NCBI GenBank assembly: GCA_030747075.1
Contig: JASLLL010000003.1
Span: 99,554 to 163,553, forward strand
DNA: 64,000 bases
Direction: 5' to 3'
DNA from: Gemmatimonadota bacterium
Lineage (GTDB): Bacteria; ARS69
The translations under genes were made by a program, and so were the position numbers. Under the pieces are notes generated by a model. That model searched no databases. It saw only the letters and a program-made list of their open reading frames with translations, and was not told the origin of the DNA. This document shows positions 24,106 to 33,197 of the stretch, one piece after another. The number at the start of each line of letters is the position of its first letter. The stretch's first letter is position 1.

Positions 24106-25502
24106 AGGATGTACTTGCGCACGTTCTCATCTTCCACGGCCTCCGCGAGACGGTGGCGGACCATCTCCACATCCACCCGAATGCCCTTCCCCGAGAAGCG
24201 GTCGGGGATTTCGAAGAGGAACGACTCCAGGAGCGTTGCGAGAACCGTCTGCAGCCTGCGGGCGCCGATGTTCTCCGACGACTCGTTGACCCGGCAGGCC
24301 AGATGCGCAATCTCGCGGATGGCTTCGTCGGTGAAGTCCAGCTCCACTCCTTCCGTCTCAAGAAGAGAATGATACTGCTTCACCAACGCGCTCTCCGGTT
24401 CCACGAGAATGCGCACGAAGTCCTCTGCGTTCAGTGAAGTCAGCTCCACACGGATGGGAAAGCGCCCCTGGAGTTCGGGAATCAGGTCGGCCGGGCTGGT
24501 TCCGTGAAACGCCCCGGCGGCGATGAACAGCACATGGTCCGTGCGCACGACGCCGTGCTTGGTCCGGACAGTGCTTCCCTCGACGATCGGGAGGAGATCG
24601 CGCTGGACTCCGGAGCGAGAGACATCCGGCCCCTCTTTCCCCTGTCCACCGACGATCTTGTCGATCTCGTCAATGAAGACAATGCCGGAGGACTCGGCGC
24701 GCTCCCGAGCCTCGGTCACGATTCGCTCCTGATCCAGGAGGCCGTCCAGTTCCTCCTCCTGAAGAAGTCGGCGAGCTTCCGCTACCGTCACCTTCCGCCG
24801 ACGGGGTGCGCGGCTCCCCCCCATCATCTCCTGGAGGTCGATCCCGATCTGCTCCACTCCCTGCTGCGTGAAGAGATCCATCGTGCCGGGGCGTCCAGAG
24901 GCGACCTCAATCTCGACTTCGCGATCGTCAAGATCCCCTTCACGGAGGCGAACACGCAGCTTGTCTCGTGCCGCCTCTCGCCGGGACGCTTCCGCGGAGT
25001 GCGCCGCCCCATCCGGGGCCTCCGCTCCCGTCGAGGGCGCGTGGGGTGGAGGAGGCGGATAGAGAATGTCCAGGAGCTTCTCGGTGGCAAGATCCAGTGC
25101 GCGGGACTCATGAACGGCCCGGGCCTCCGTGCGCACCAGATCGATGGAGAGTTCCATCAGGTCTCGAATCATGGATTCCACATCACGCCCGACATAGCCG
25201 ACTTCCGTGAACTTGGAAGCCTCCACCTTCACGAAAGGCGCGGCAGCCAGTCTCGCCAGCCGCCGCGCGATCTCCGTCTTCCCCACACCCGTGGGTCCGA
25301 TCAGGATGATGTTTGACGGCATGATCTCCGCACGCATGGGCTCTTCGACCTGCTGACGCCGCCATCGATTCCGCAGCGCAATGGCGACCGCGCGTTTGGC
25401 GGCCGCCTGCCCGACGATGAAACGATCCAGTTCCGCGACCGTTTCCGCGGGTGTGAGGGCGGGGGGACTCAGGGAAGGCGCGATCCCGGGCGGTTCGGTC
25501 AC
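24102..25502 (-). CDS. hslU: HslU, ATPase subunit of the HslVU protease
   Basis: 466 residues from a GTG at 25502 that overlaps the hslV stop as GTGA; longer frames run through hslV. The AAA+ unfoldase has an N-terminal region with DRFIVGQAAAKRAVA, Walker A GPTGVGKT (69-76), the substrate-pore segment GYVGRDV, the variable I-domain (acidic and proline-rich), Walker B GIVFIDEIDKI, and the C-terminal RRLQTVLATLLE with ending KYIL, which docks into HslV. It unfolds proteins and feeds them to HslV. Gene order trmFO-xerC-hslV-hslU is the same as in Bacillus (gid-codV-clpQ-clpY). Confidence 0.96.
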   Translation of the reverse strand: MTEPPGIAPSLSPPALTPAETVAELDRFIVGQAAAKRAVAIALRNRWRRQQVEEPMRAEIMPSNIILIGPTGVGKTEIARRLARLAAAPFVKVEASKFTEVGYVGRDVESMIRDLMELSIDLVRTEARAVHESRALDLATEKLLDILYPPPPPHAPSTGAEAPDGAAHSAEASRREAARDKLRVRLREGDLDDREVEIEVASGRPGTMDLFTQQGVEQIGIDLQEMMGGSRAPRRRKVTVAEARRLLQEEELDGLLDQERIVTEARERAESSGIVFIDEIDKIVGGQGKEGPDVSRSGVQRDLLPIVEGSTVRTKHGVVRTDHVLFIAAGAFHGTSPADLIPELQGRFPIRVELTSLNAEDFVRILVEPESALVKQYHSLLETEGVELDFTDEAIREIAHLACRVNESSENIGARRLQTVLATLLESFLFEIPDRFSGKGIRVDVEMVRHRLAEAVEDENVRKYIL

Positions 25503-26038
25503 AGTTCCACCACCTCGATCTGATCGTTTGTGTAGATACAGATTCCCGCCGCAATGTGGAGCGAATCGCGGGCGATATCGGCCGCGTCGGTCTTTCCCGC
25601 GTCGCAATAGGCTCGTGCGGCGGCCAGCGCATAGGAACCACCGGAACCAACCGCCACCAGCCCGTCATCCGGCTCGATCACATCTCCACTGCCGGAGAGA
25701 ATCAGTGAGTGCTCCCGGTCCATGACCGCCAGAAGTGCCTCCAGCTTTCGGAGTATGCGATCGCTGCGCCACTCCTGCGCAAGTTCTACCGCGGCGCGGT
25801 GCACGCGCCCATTGAACTCGGAGAGACGCTTCTCGAACTTGGAGAAGAGGGCGAAGGCATCCGCAGCGCTTCCAGAAAAACCGCACAGGACATCCCAGTC
25901 CTCCAGGCGTCGGACCTTGACGGCGCCACGCTTGACGACAGTATGTCCGAGAGTCACCTGACCATCTCCGGCCAGCGCCACTCCGCTCTTGGTTCGGACG
26001 CCGAGTATCGTCGTGCCGTGATACGCCTCGGTCATCAT
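25499..26038 (-). CDS. hslV: HslV, threonine protease subunit
   Basis: 179 residues. The proteolytic N-terminal threonine is in HGTTILGV, so a short propeptide (MMTEAYHG) must be removed; the same HGTT context is known from thermophiles. GDGQVTLGHTVVK and the C-terminal SGGSYALAAARA segments are characteristic. It forms double hexamers with HslU. Two ATGs are in tandem (26038 and 26035) after GGAGG; the first overlaps the xerC stop as ATGA, the second has the better seven-base spacing. Neither changes the mature enzyme. Confidence 0.96.
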   Translation of the reverse strand: MMTEAYHGTTILGVRTKSGVALAGDGQVTLGHTVVKRGAVKVRRLEDWDVLCGFSGSAADAFALFSKFEKRLSEFNGRVHRAAVELAQEWRSDRILRKLEALLAVMDREHSLILSGSGDVIEPDDGLVAVGSGGSYALAAARAYCDAGKTDAADIARDSLHIAAGICIYTNDQIEVVEL

Positions 26039-26985
26039 GCTTCCTCCTCATCCGGTTCTCCGGCGCGCGGGTGAGCGCCGTCGTACGCCTCCTGAAGGCG
26101 GCGGCGAGTCACATGGGTATAGACCGCCGTCGTCGAGAGCCGAGCGTGTCCCAGTAGTTCCTGCACCGTGCGCAGATCCGCACCGTGGTCGAGAAGGTGC
26201 GTGGCAAAGCTGTGCCGCAGTGCGTGCGGAGAAGCGGTGCCACGCTCTCCGCGCGAAGGAACATACCGGCGAACGATGCGGTGCAGCGATCTCACTGTCA
26301 ACCGCCCACCCTTCCCATTGGTAAACACAGCGCGCGTCGCATGCTGACTGAGTCCGGTTCGGATGCCGCGTGTCCGGAGCCAGACGATCAAGGCGTCCAG
26401 CGAAGCTGCGGTCAACGGAACGATCCGCTCCACATCGCCTTTGCCGGTCACACACAGCGTGCGCGAATGCGTATCGATGTCGCCCACGCTCAGCGCAGCC
26501 GCTTCCGCCACACGCAGGCCGCTGCCGTAGAGGGTCTCCAGGAGTGCGCGATCGCGGGGAGGGATCGGAACGGCACGCTGGTCGTCGAGGAGTTCCTCGA
26601 GTTCCGCTTCCGGGATGGCCCGGGGCAATCTTCGACGGCGTGCTTTCTCGCGCACATCGAGATCCGGTTCCGTGGTAATCGTCCCCTGCAGGCGTGCAAA
26701 GTGAAAGAAGCGCCGAAGCCCGGCTGCCACGCGCGCGAGCGTTCTTCGACCCACGCCCGCATCCCGCAGGCGCGCGAGATGAGCCGAGACAAGAGTCGGG
26801 GGAACAGTGTCCGGGAGAGCGTCGGTGCCCGATGCGGACCGGACGAATCGAAGGAATCGTTCCGCATCGCGCAAGTACAGCCGGACGGTGCCGGGTGCCA
26901 GTCCGCGGTCGTAGCGCAGGTAACGCTCAAAAGACTGGAGGAGCGCCATCGTTTCAGGAAGAAGGGGCGGCTTCTCTTCAGACAT
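26035..26985 (-). CDS. xerC: XerC-like tyrosine recombinase
   Basis: 316 residues. The N-terminal SAM-like core-binding domain (about 14-110) is followed by a catalytic domain with Arg158 (GSGLRVAEAA), Lys182 (TGKGD), His254-x-x-Arg257 (HALRHSF), His280 (LGHARL) and nucleophile Tyr289 (AVYTHV). All six residues are present, so it should be active. It resolves chromosome dimers at dif. ATG 26985 shares one base with the trmFO stop (TGATG) and follows CGGAGGG; the longer frame is rejected. The same trmFO-xerC-hslVU arrangement is found in Firmicutes, which supports the chromosomal XerC role over an integron or phage integrase. Confidence 0.92.
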   Translation of the reverse strand: MSEEKPPLLPETMALLQSFERYLRYDRGLAPGTVRLYLRDAERFLRFVRSASGTDALPDTVPPTLVSAHLARLRDAGVGRRTLARVAAGLRRFFHFARLQGTITTEPDLDVREKARRRRLPRAIPEAELEELLDDQRAVPIPPRDRALLETLYGSGLRVAEAAALSVGDIDTHSRTLCVTGKGDVERIVPLTAASLDALIVWLRTRGIRTGLSQHATRAVFTNGKGGRLTVRSLHRIVRRYVPSRGERGTASPHALRHSFATHLLDHGADLRTVQELLGHARLSTTAVYTHVTRRRLQEAYDGAHPRAGEPDEEEA

Positions 26986-28367
26986 CACATTCCCTCCGCG
27001 CGTGTCCGGCAGGAGTGTGGAGCGACCTTGTCGCATCTGTCCAGCCAGGCGTCCAGTGAGGCGAGCGCTCTCTCCCCCACTTTGGCGCCTCGATCGCGCC
27101 TGCGCACCGTAGAATCTTCCAGCGGGGGGAAGAGCCCCAGATTCGCATTGGTGGGCCGATAGGCCGGACCGTCATAGGAGGTGGCGAATCGGAGAATGGA
27201 CCCCAGCGCGGTCTCCGCCGGAAGGGGTTCGCGCATGAAACCGGTCAGGGCGTCAGCGGCGAACATCCCCGCGAGAAGCCCCGTCGCGATCGCTTCCACA
27301 TAACCTTCCAGACCGGTGAGTTGCCCCGCGAGGAATACGGACGGATTGGATCGGAAGCGAAGGCGGTTGTCCAGAATCCGTGGGGAGTCCAGGTAGGTGT
27401 TTCGGTGAACTCTTCCCAATCGCAGGAACTCGGCATGCTCCAGTCCGGGGATCATCCGAAGGATGCGCCGCTGATCTCCATGGCGCATGCGATTCTGGAA
27501 GCCGACCAGGTTGTAGGCGGTTCCCTCGCGATTCTCCGGACGAAGCTGGACCACGGCGTACGGCCACCTTCCCGTACTCGGATCGGTCAGTCCCACTGCC
27601 CGCATCGGGCCGAACCGCAGCGTGGCGAGTCCGCGGCGGGCGAGGTCATCCACCGGCATGCAGTTCTCAAAGAAACCGGAAGACTCAAAATCGTGAAGCG
27701 GCACCGCGTCCGCCGCCAGCAGCGCTTCGACAAAGGCCTCGTACTCTTCGCGGGTGAAGGGGCAGTTGAGATAGTGTCCGGAACCCTGATCCCGGCGGTT
27801 GGCCTGGAAAACCCTGCTCTGATCCAGCGAAGAGGCCTGCACGATGGGAGCGGTGGCATCGTGAAAGTGCAGGTGATCGGATCCCGCGAGGCGCATGACC
27901 GCGTCCGCGAAGGGCCCGGTCGTCAGCGGCCCGGTCGCCACGATGACGGCTTCGGCCTCCGGCAGCTCCACGACTTCTTCTCTGACTGTACGAATGCGGG
28001 CCTCGCCCTCCACGGCCCGGGTGACCGTCTCCGCAAACGCGGTCCGATCCACGGCGAGCGCTGTTCCGGCCTCGACCCGGGACTCCTCGGCGCACGGAAG
28101 CAAGGCGGAGTTCAGCCTGCGCATCTCTTCCTTGAGAATCCCACTGGGACGCGTCAGCAACGCCGACTTGAAGGAGTTGGAGCAGACGACTTCCGCAAAC
28201 AGGCCGGTCGTATGAACTTCGGTTGCGCGGAGGGGGCGCATTTCCCGCAACTCCACCCGGTGCCCACGGCGAGCGACGGTGAGCGCCGCCTCGGAACCCG
28301 CCAGGCCTCCCCCGATCACGATTACCCGAGGGGGTCTCCCGGACTCCGAACGATCACGCGCTCCCAC
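26985..28367 (-). CDS. trmFO: TrmFO, folate-dependent tRNA U54 methyltransferase
   Basis: 460 residues. It makes ribothymidine at position 54 of tRNA using methylene-tetrahydrofolate and FAD. The N-terminal dinucleotide fold VIVIGGGLAGSEAA is followed by LREMRP, VCSNSFKS and the C-terminal NANLGLFPPL, all family hallmarks. The frame runs further upstream through the end of secA, so the start must be chosen: GTG at 28367 overlaps the secA stop region by 14 bases and leaves about 14 residues before the FAD fold, close to the normal length. The RBS is weak. It precedes xerC with a one-base overlap. Confidence 0.93.
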   Translation of the reverse strand: MGARDRSESGRPPRVIVIGGGLAGSEAALTVARRGHRVELREMRPLRATEVHTTGLFAEVVCSNSFKSALLTRPSGILKEEMRRLNSALLPCAEESRVEAGTALAVDRTAFAETVTRAVEGEARIRTVREEVVELPEAEAVIVATGPLTTGPFADAVMRLAGSDHLHFHDATAPIVQASSLDQSRVFQANRRDQGSGHYLNCPFTREEYEAFVEALLAADAVPLHDFESSGFFENCMPVDDLARRGLATLRFGPMRAVGLTDPSTGRWPYAVVQLRPENREGTAYNLVGFQNRMRHGDQRRILRMIPGLEHAEFLRLGRVHRNTYLDSPRILDNRLRFRSNPSVFLAGQLTGLEGYVEAIATGLLAGMFAADALTGFMREPLPAETALGSILRFATSYDGPAYRPTNANLGLFPPLEDSTVRRRDRGAKVGERALASLDAWLDRCDKVAPHSCRTRAEGM

Positions 28368-31272
28368 AGCACTTCTTGTACTTCTTGCCGCTTCCACACG
28401 GGCAGGCGGTGTTCCGGCCGACCTTGGTCGCCGTCGCCGCTCGATGGCCGGTCGGCGGCGGAGGGGGTGCCTGCGCGCGCTGCCTGGACGGTCCGGGCGC
28501 ACCCGCGCCCACGCGAGCGGGCGCCTCATGGCGGAGGACGCCCGTTGGTGGCGGAGGGGGTTCTTCCAGACGAATCTCCGTGCGCATGATGCGCTCGGCA
28601 ATCGAGAGGTCGATGCGATCGATCAGGTCCGCGAAGAGAGAGAAGGCCTCTTTCTTGTACTCCAGAAGGGGGTCCTTCTGACCGTACGCTCGCAGTCCGA
28701 TTCCTTCCCGGAGTCGATCCAGAGAGTAGAGATGGTCCTTCCAGTGATCGTCGAGCGTGCGAAGCGTGACATACCGCTCAAACTGCCGAAACAGCTCCGG
28801 CCCGAAACGGCTCTCGCGTTCCGCGAAATACGCCAGGCTCTTCTCTACAGCGGTCTCCTTCAAGCTCTCGGGGGCCGCGCCGTCCTCAAGAGCCTTCGCG
28901 AAGTCCAGGTCGATCCCCAGTCGGTGGCCCAACTGATGACGGAGGCCCGTCCAGTCCCACTCCTCGTGGGACTCCAGGCCGGAGGAGGCTGTCGCGTCTT
29001 CCACGGTGGCGGCCGCAATGTCGGCGACCAGGTTGCGACACTCTTCCGCCAGATCCGTACCACTCAGACTCATGGCGCGACGGTCATAGATGACTTCGCG
29101 CTGCTTGTTCATCACATTGTCGTATTCAAGGAGGTGCTTTCGCGTTCCGAAGTTCTGTTCCTCAACCCGGCGTTGCGCTTTCTCAATGGCGCGGGTGACG
29201 AACTTGTGCTCGATGACTTCCCCTTCCTCGAGGCCGAGCTTGTCCATGATCCCCGCGATACGGTCTGAGCTGAAGAGGCGCATGAGATCGTCCTCCAGCG
29301 AAAGATGGAATCGAGAGGACCCCGGGTCTCCCTGACGGCCAGCCCGCCCGCGAAGCTGCCGATCAATCCTCCGCGCTTCATGGCGTTCCGTGCCGATGAT
29401 GTGGAGACCACCGAGATCGGCGATGCCCTGCCCGAGTTTGATGTCCGTCCCTCGCCCGGCCATGTTCGTGGCAATGGTGACCGCGCCGTTGAGCCCGGCG
29501 TTCGCCACGATTTCCGCCTCCTTCTCGTGGTGCTTCGCATTCAGCACAGCGTGCGGGATGCGCTTCTGGCGGAGAAAGCGGGAGATCAGCTCCGAGGTCT
29601 CGACGGAAACCGTACCGACCAGCACCGGCTGCCCCGCCTTGTGACACTCCTCAATCTCGTCCACGATCGCGGCAAACTTCTCTCGCTTGGTGCGGAGGAT
29701 CAGATCCTCGTGATCCACTCTTACGATGGGGCGATTGGTCGGGATCACCACGACATCCAGATCGTAGATCTCCACGAACTCCGACTCTTCGGTCTCTGCG
29801 GTTCCGGTCATTCCTGCGAGGCGATCGTACATGCGGAAGTAGTTCTGCAGCGTAATCGTGGCAAGCGTCTGATTGTCACGCTCAATGTGGACGCCTTCCT
29901 TGGCCTCCAGAGCCTGATGCAATCCGTCCGAGAAACGGCGACCCGGCATCATCCTGCCCGTGAACTCATCCACGATGACGACCTTGCCGTCCTGCACGAC
30001 ATAGTTCACATCCTTCTCGTAAAGCGAGTAGGCGCGAAGCAGCTGGCTCAGGTTCTGGATCTTCTCGGCACGGCCGTCGTAGTCCGCATGGATGGCGTCT
30101 CTTCTGGACTGGATCGCCTCGGCGTCCATCTCCGAATCCGTGTCCAGAAGGCTCAACTGTTCCGCAAGATCCGGAAGGACAAAAGTCTCCGGGCTCTTCG
30201 GGGAAATCAACTGGCGGCCCTTGTCGGTCAGGTCGCAGTTGTGACGACGCTCGTCGATGGTGTAGAAGAGTTCCTCGTCCAGTTCGTGGAGCGTCTTGTC
30301 TCGCATGAAGTCGGTCTCAACTCTGTCGATCAGACGCTTGACTCCTGTTTCCGCCAGGAGCTTCATGAATCGACGATTGCGCGGCGCTCCCCGGCGGACC
30401 TTGAGAAGCATTCGCCCCGCGTCATAGCGTGCGTCTTCATCGTCTGACTCCAGATTCGTCCCCGCATCCCCCAGCAACTCGGAGACGAGCGCACGCTGGC
30501 TGGAGAAGAGCTTCCGCACCAGGACCTTCATCTCGTCGAATCGATGAGTGTCGCCCTCCACCAGACCCGAGATGATCAGCGGCGTTCGCGCTTCATCGAC
30601 CAGTACGGAATCCACCTCATCCACGATGGCGAAGGCGTGGCCCCGCTGGACGCGGTCCTCCGCTCGGACGGCCATGTTGTCGCGCAGATAGTCGAAGCCA
30701 AACTCGTTGTTCGTGCCGTAGGTGACATCCGCTTCATAGGCACCCCTTCGTTCCGCCGGGCTCTGGCCGTGCTGGATGACGCCGACAGAGAGGCCGAGGA
30801 AGCGAAACACCCCGCCCATCCACTGGCTGTCCCGGACGGCGAGGTAGTCGTTGACGGTGACGAGATGCGCGCCTTTGCCTTCCAGCGCGTTCAGATAGAG
30901 CGGGAAGATGGCGACAAGGGTCTTCCCTTCCCCGGTCGCCATCTCCGCGATTCGCCCGTCGTTGAGAACCATGGCCCCGACGAGCTGCACATCGTAGGGG
31001 ATCATGTTCCATTCCACGGAAGTGCCCGCCACATCCCACGACTTCCCCACCAGGCGGGAACAGGCTTCCTTGACCACGGCAAATGCGTCGGGGAGGATGT
31101 CCTGCACGCTCTCCCCATTCTGAAGACGGGAACGCAGCGCGGGAGTTTCGGCCTGAAGCTCATCATCGGACAGACCAGCCAGACGCTCACCGGCGGCCAG
31201 AACGGCCTGGAGCTTGGGTTGATAGGGCTTCAGCTGGCGATCCTGTTGGGTCCCAAAGACGGCAGCGATCAT
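28354..31272 (-). CDS. secA: SecA preprotein translocase ATPase
   Basis: 972 residues. It drives exported proteins through SecYEG. Walker A is seen in EMATGEGKT, the DEAD-type box in VDEVDSVLVDEARTPL, the second helicase motif in TNMAGRGTDIKLG, and the C-terminal zinc-binding SEC-C motif CPCGSGKKYKKCC is complete. A proline-rich linker precedes it. The N-terminus (FGTQQDRQLK) is normal. No clear Shine-Dalgarno stands before ATG 31272. The stop overlaps trmFO. It heads a seven-gene overlapping operon down to dapF, which also contains a lipoprotein that depends on Sec. Confidence 0.97.
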   Translation of the reverse strand: MIAAVFGTQQDRQLKPYQPKLQAVLAAGERLAGLSDDELQAETPALRSRLQNGESVQDILPDAFAVVKEACSRLVGKSWDVAGTSVEWNMIPYDVQLVGAMVLNDGRIAEMATGEGKTLVAIFPLYLNALEGKGAHLVTVNDYLAVRDSQWMGGVFRFLGLSVGVIQHGQSPAERRGAYEADVTYGTNNEFGFDYLRDNMAVRAEDRVQRGHAFAIVDEVDSVLVDEARTPLIISGLVEGDTHRFDEMKVLVRKLFSSQRALVSELLGDAGTNLESDDEDARYDAGRMLLKVRRGAPRNRRFMKLLAETGVKRLIDRVETDFMRDKTLHELDEELFYTIDERRHNCDLTDKGRQLISPKSPETFVLPDLAEQLSLLDTDSEMDAEAIQSRRDAIHADYDGRAEKIQNLSQLLRAYSLYEKDVNYVVQDGKVVIVDEFTGRMMPGRRFSDGLHQALEAKEGVHIERDNQTLATITLQNYFRMYDRLAGMTGTAETEESEFVEIYDLDVVVIPTNRPIVRVDHEDLILRTKREKFAAIVDEIEECHKAGQPVLVGTVSVETSELISRFLRQKRIPHAVLNAKHHEKEAEIVANAGLNGAVTIATNMAGRGTDIKLGQGIADLGGLHIIGTERHEARRIDRQLRGRAGRQGDPGSSRFHLSLEDDLMRLFSSDRIAGIMDKLGLEEGEVIEHKFVTRAIEKAQRRVEEQNFGTRKHLLEYDNVMNKQREVIYDRRAMSLSGTDLAEECRNLVADIAAATVEDATASSGLESHEEWDWTGLRHQLGHRLGIDLDFAKALEDGAAPESLKETAVEKSLAYFAERESRFGPELFRQFERYVTLRTLDDHWKDHLYSLDRLREGIGLRAYGQKDPLLEYKKEAFSLFADLIDRIDLSIAERIMRTEIRLEEPPPPPTGVLRHEAPARVGAGAPGPSRQRAQAPPPPPTGHRAATATKVGRNTACPCGSGKKYKKCCGSA

Positions 31273-31355
31273 GCGATTCAGGAAGGAAATGTCGGAACTC
31301 CCGAGAACGACACCAGTTCTCCATGTGAAGGGTGATTCAACCTGTGGTCACAATG

Positions 31356-31380
31356 CCCTCGCCGCCGCGACGAGCGAGGG
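31356..31380 (-). repeat. 7-bp perfect inverted repeat in the secA upstream region
   Basis: Stems 31356-31362 and 31374-31380 enclose an 11-base loop. It could terminate the upstream PQQ-propeller gene (stop at 31403) though no T-run follows. It overlaps the candidate secA -10 element, so an operator role is also possible. Confidence 0.35.
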
Positions 31381-31406
31381 TAGCGAAGGGGTTCCCGTGG
31401 TGTCAA
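31377..31406 (-). promoter_or_regulatory. candidate secA operon promoter
   Basis: Minus strand TTGACA (31401-31406, perfect -35), 18-base spacer, TACCCT (31377-31382). The leader to the secA ATG would be about 100 bases. Confidence 0.42.
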
Positions 31407-33166
31407 GGGAGCGCCAGCGCGTGGAATGAGCCGGAGAGAGTGCCGACGAAGATCCTGTCTCCGTCGACAGCCGGGGAGCTGTACACCTCCCCGGGGAGTT
31501 CATGGACGGCGGCGGCACTTCCATCCGCGAGATTCAACACATGCACCGCTCCGTCATAAGTGGGCGCCACGATGTGCGCTCCGACAACAAGCGGGCGGGC
31601 ATCGAATCCGCGGCGGCCCTCCGCGGTCCAGAGGGATTCTCCGTTCTCCAGCGCGAGAGCATGCAGGCGTCCTTCGCCGGTCCCGACCAGAACGGTTCTT
31701 CCCGCGAAGACAGGTTGCGCGTTGAGGTCCGGTTCGAGGCGACGATCCCAGAGAGGACTCCCGTCGGCAGCGTTGAGGCACGCCACGGTTCCATCGTTGG
31801 AGCAGACCACCAGCGCGTTGTTGTCGGGATTCCAGGCGAGGCTGGCCAGAACGGACGCCGGTGTGGGCCTCTTCCAGACGACAGCCCCATCTGTTTCGCG
31901 GAGGCAATACACCGTTCCGTCCGCGGATCCCACCGCGACTCGACCGCTCCCGCATACTTCAGGGGTGGCGCGAACTCGACCTTGCGTGCGGGTTCTCCAG
32001 CGGCGCGTCCCATCGGCCAGGTCGAAGCAGTATACCGACTGATCGTAGGATCCGATGATCACCGAACCCTCCACCACACACGGACTGGAGACAATGCGCC
32101 CGGAGGTGCGGGCCTTCCAGCGCAACTCCCCGAGCACCGGGTCTACCGCGAGGACTTCGCCGGAATAGGTGCCCACGAGCACCAGGCCATCGGCCTGATC
32201 GGTGGTCCGGGGCGAGGACCCGATGCCCGAGCCTGCCGACAGCTTCCAGCGAAGGGCACCCGTCGCGGCGTCCAGGTAATACAGTGTGGAATCCCGCGAT
32301 CCAAAGAGGACGCCACCATCCCACACACACGGAGACGAACTGATGGCACCCCTCGTCCGGAAGACCCATTCGCCGGCTCCGGGATCCGCGGCTTCTTCCG
32401 GTCCTGGCGGGACGGCAGCAGGCGGGTTCGGCGGTACGATCGCCGCCGCCTCCTCCTGTGAGGAAGGCGCTTGCCGCGCATCGTCCTCCGCCTCCGGCAG
32501 GCCGTTCGCCGGAGAGGAGACGGATCCCGCAACAAACCCAAGCACTCGATTCTCAAGCTCCTCGGCGTTCGGTGTCAGGAAGGCCGGCTCGATCCGCGGC
32601 CAGACAGCCAGGAACGCACCCACGAGAAGCGCGAGGCCTGCGACGCCCCCGATGATTCCGGCAAAACGGCGGGACACGCGCCCGGAAGCACCGGCCAGGA
32701 GTGCGGCCCGCCGTCGGGGTGGCCCAGATGCGTCCAGGGGGGAGGCGGCGATCGGTTCTGAGCGGACAGCACCCAGGACCTTTCCGCCACGCGCCACGCG
32801 AAGCTCAAGTTCTTCGTCAGGCTTGAGACTCAGTACCTGGGGGTCGTCGAGCGGGACCTCCTGTCCCGCCCCTTTCAGGACCATTCGAAACGCGGGAGCC
32901 GGATAGGCCCAGACGCGGTTCCCCTGTCCAGCCAGGAACGCGGTGGCCATCCCGGCTCTCCCGGCGGCCGTGGCCATTCGGCGATCCAGTTCCAGCGGTC
33001 CATGGGGGTCGTGAAGCGTGCGGAGCACCTTCGATACATCCGTTGCCAGCCCGGAAGGCGACGCGATCAAGATGCCCAGCGATCCCGGGGTGCGCTCATC
33101 CTCACGATGCAGTTGGAACTCACCGCTCGGCTCGCCGATGCGGACTCTGAGAACTGGGCGTCTCAC
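31403..33166 (-). CDS. single-pass protein with PQQ-type beta-propeller
   Basis: 587 residues. Residues 1-160 are a putative cytoplasmic beta-rich domain (RVRIGEPSGEFQLHR, FRMVLKGAGQEVPLDD, LKPDEELELRVARGG) that I do not recognise. One membrane span follows at about 168-189, then an Ala/Pro/Glu linker, and from about 265 a chain of PQQ-like propeller blades with repeated units such as DAATGALRWKLSAG, GSYDQSVYCFDLADGTRRW and NAADGSPLW. BamB-like propellers are scaffolds rather than quinoproteins unless catalytic residues are present; I see no dehydrogenase motif. It follows the dolichol/DAG-kinase-like gene by 31 bases, so it is probably the last gene of that transcript. Role unknown. Confidence 0.7.
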   Translation of the reverse strand: MRRPVLRVRIGEPSGEFQLHREDERTPGSLGILIASPSGLATDVSKVLRTLHDPHGPLELDRRMATAAGRAGMATAFLAGQGNRVWAYPAPAFRMVLKGAGQEVPLDDPQVLSLKPDEELELRVARGGKVLGAVRSEPIAASPLDASGPPRRRAALLAGASGRVSRRFAGIIGGVAGLALLVGAFLAVWPRIEPAFLTPNAEELENRVLGFVAGSVSSPANGLPEAEDDARQAPSSQEEAAAIVPPNPPAAVPPGPEEAADPGAGEWVFRTRGAISSSPCVWDGGVLFGSRDSTLYYLDAATGALRWKLSAGSGIGSSPRTTDQADGLVLVGTYSGEVLAVDPVLGELRWKARTSGRIVSSPCVVEGSVIIGSYDQSVYCFDLADGTRRWRTRTQGRVRATPEVCGSGRVAVGSADGTVYCLRETDGAVVWKRPTPASVLASLAWNPDNNALVVCSNDGTVACLNAADGSPLWDRRLEPDLNAQPVFAGRTVLVGTGEGRLHALALENGESLWTAEGRRGFDARPLVVGAHIVAPTYDGAVHVLNLADGSAAAVHELPGEVYSSPAVDGDRIFVGTLSGSFHALALP

Positions 33167-33197
33167 AGTGGACTCCTCTCCAGTGACCGCGCTCCGC

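Noticed and set aside
26986..27036. Longer N-terminal start for xerC (first Met at 27036)
   Set aside because: It would extend through the coding end of trmFO without domain support, while ATG 26985 has an RBS and a one-base overlap.
28368..28601. N-terminal extension of trmFO up to 28601
   Set aside because: The 78 extra codons lie inside the secA C-terminus, are Arg-rich and do not belong to the TrmFO fold.
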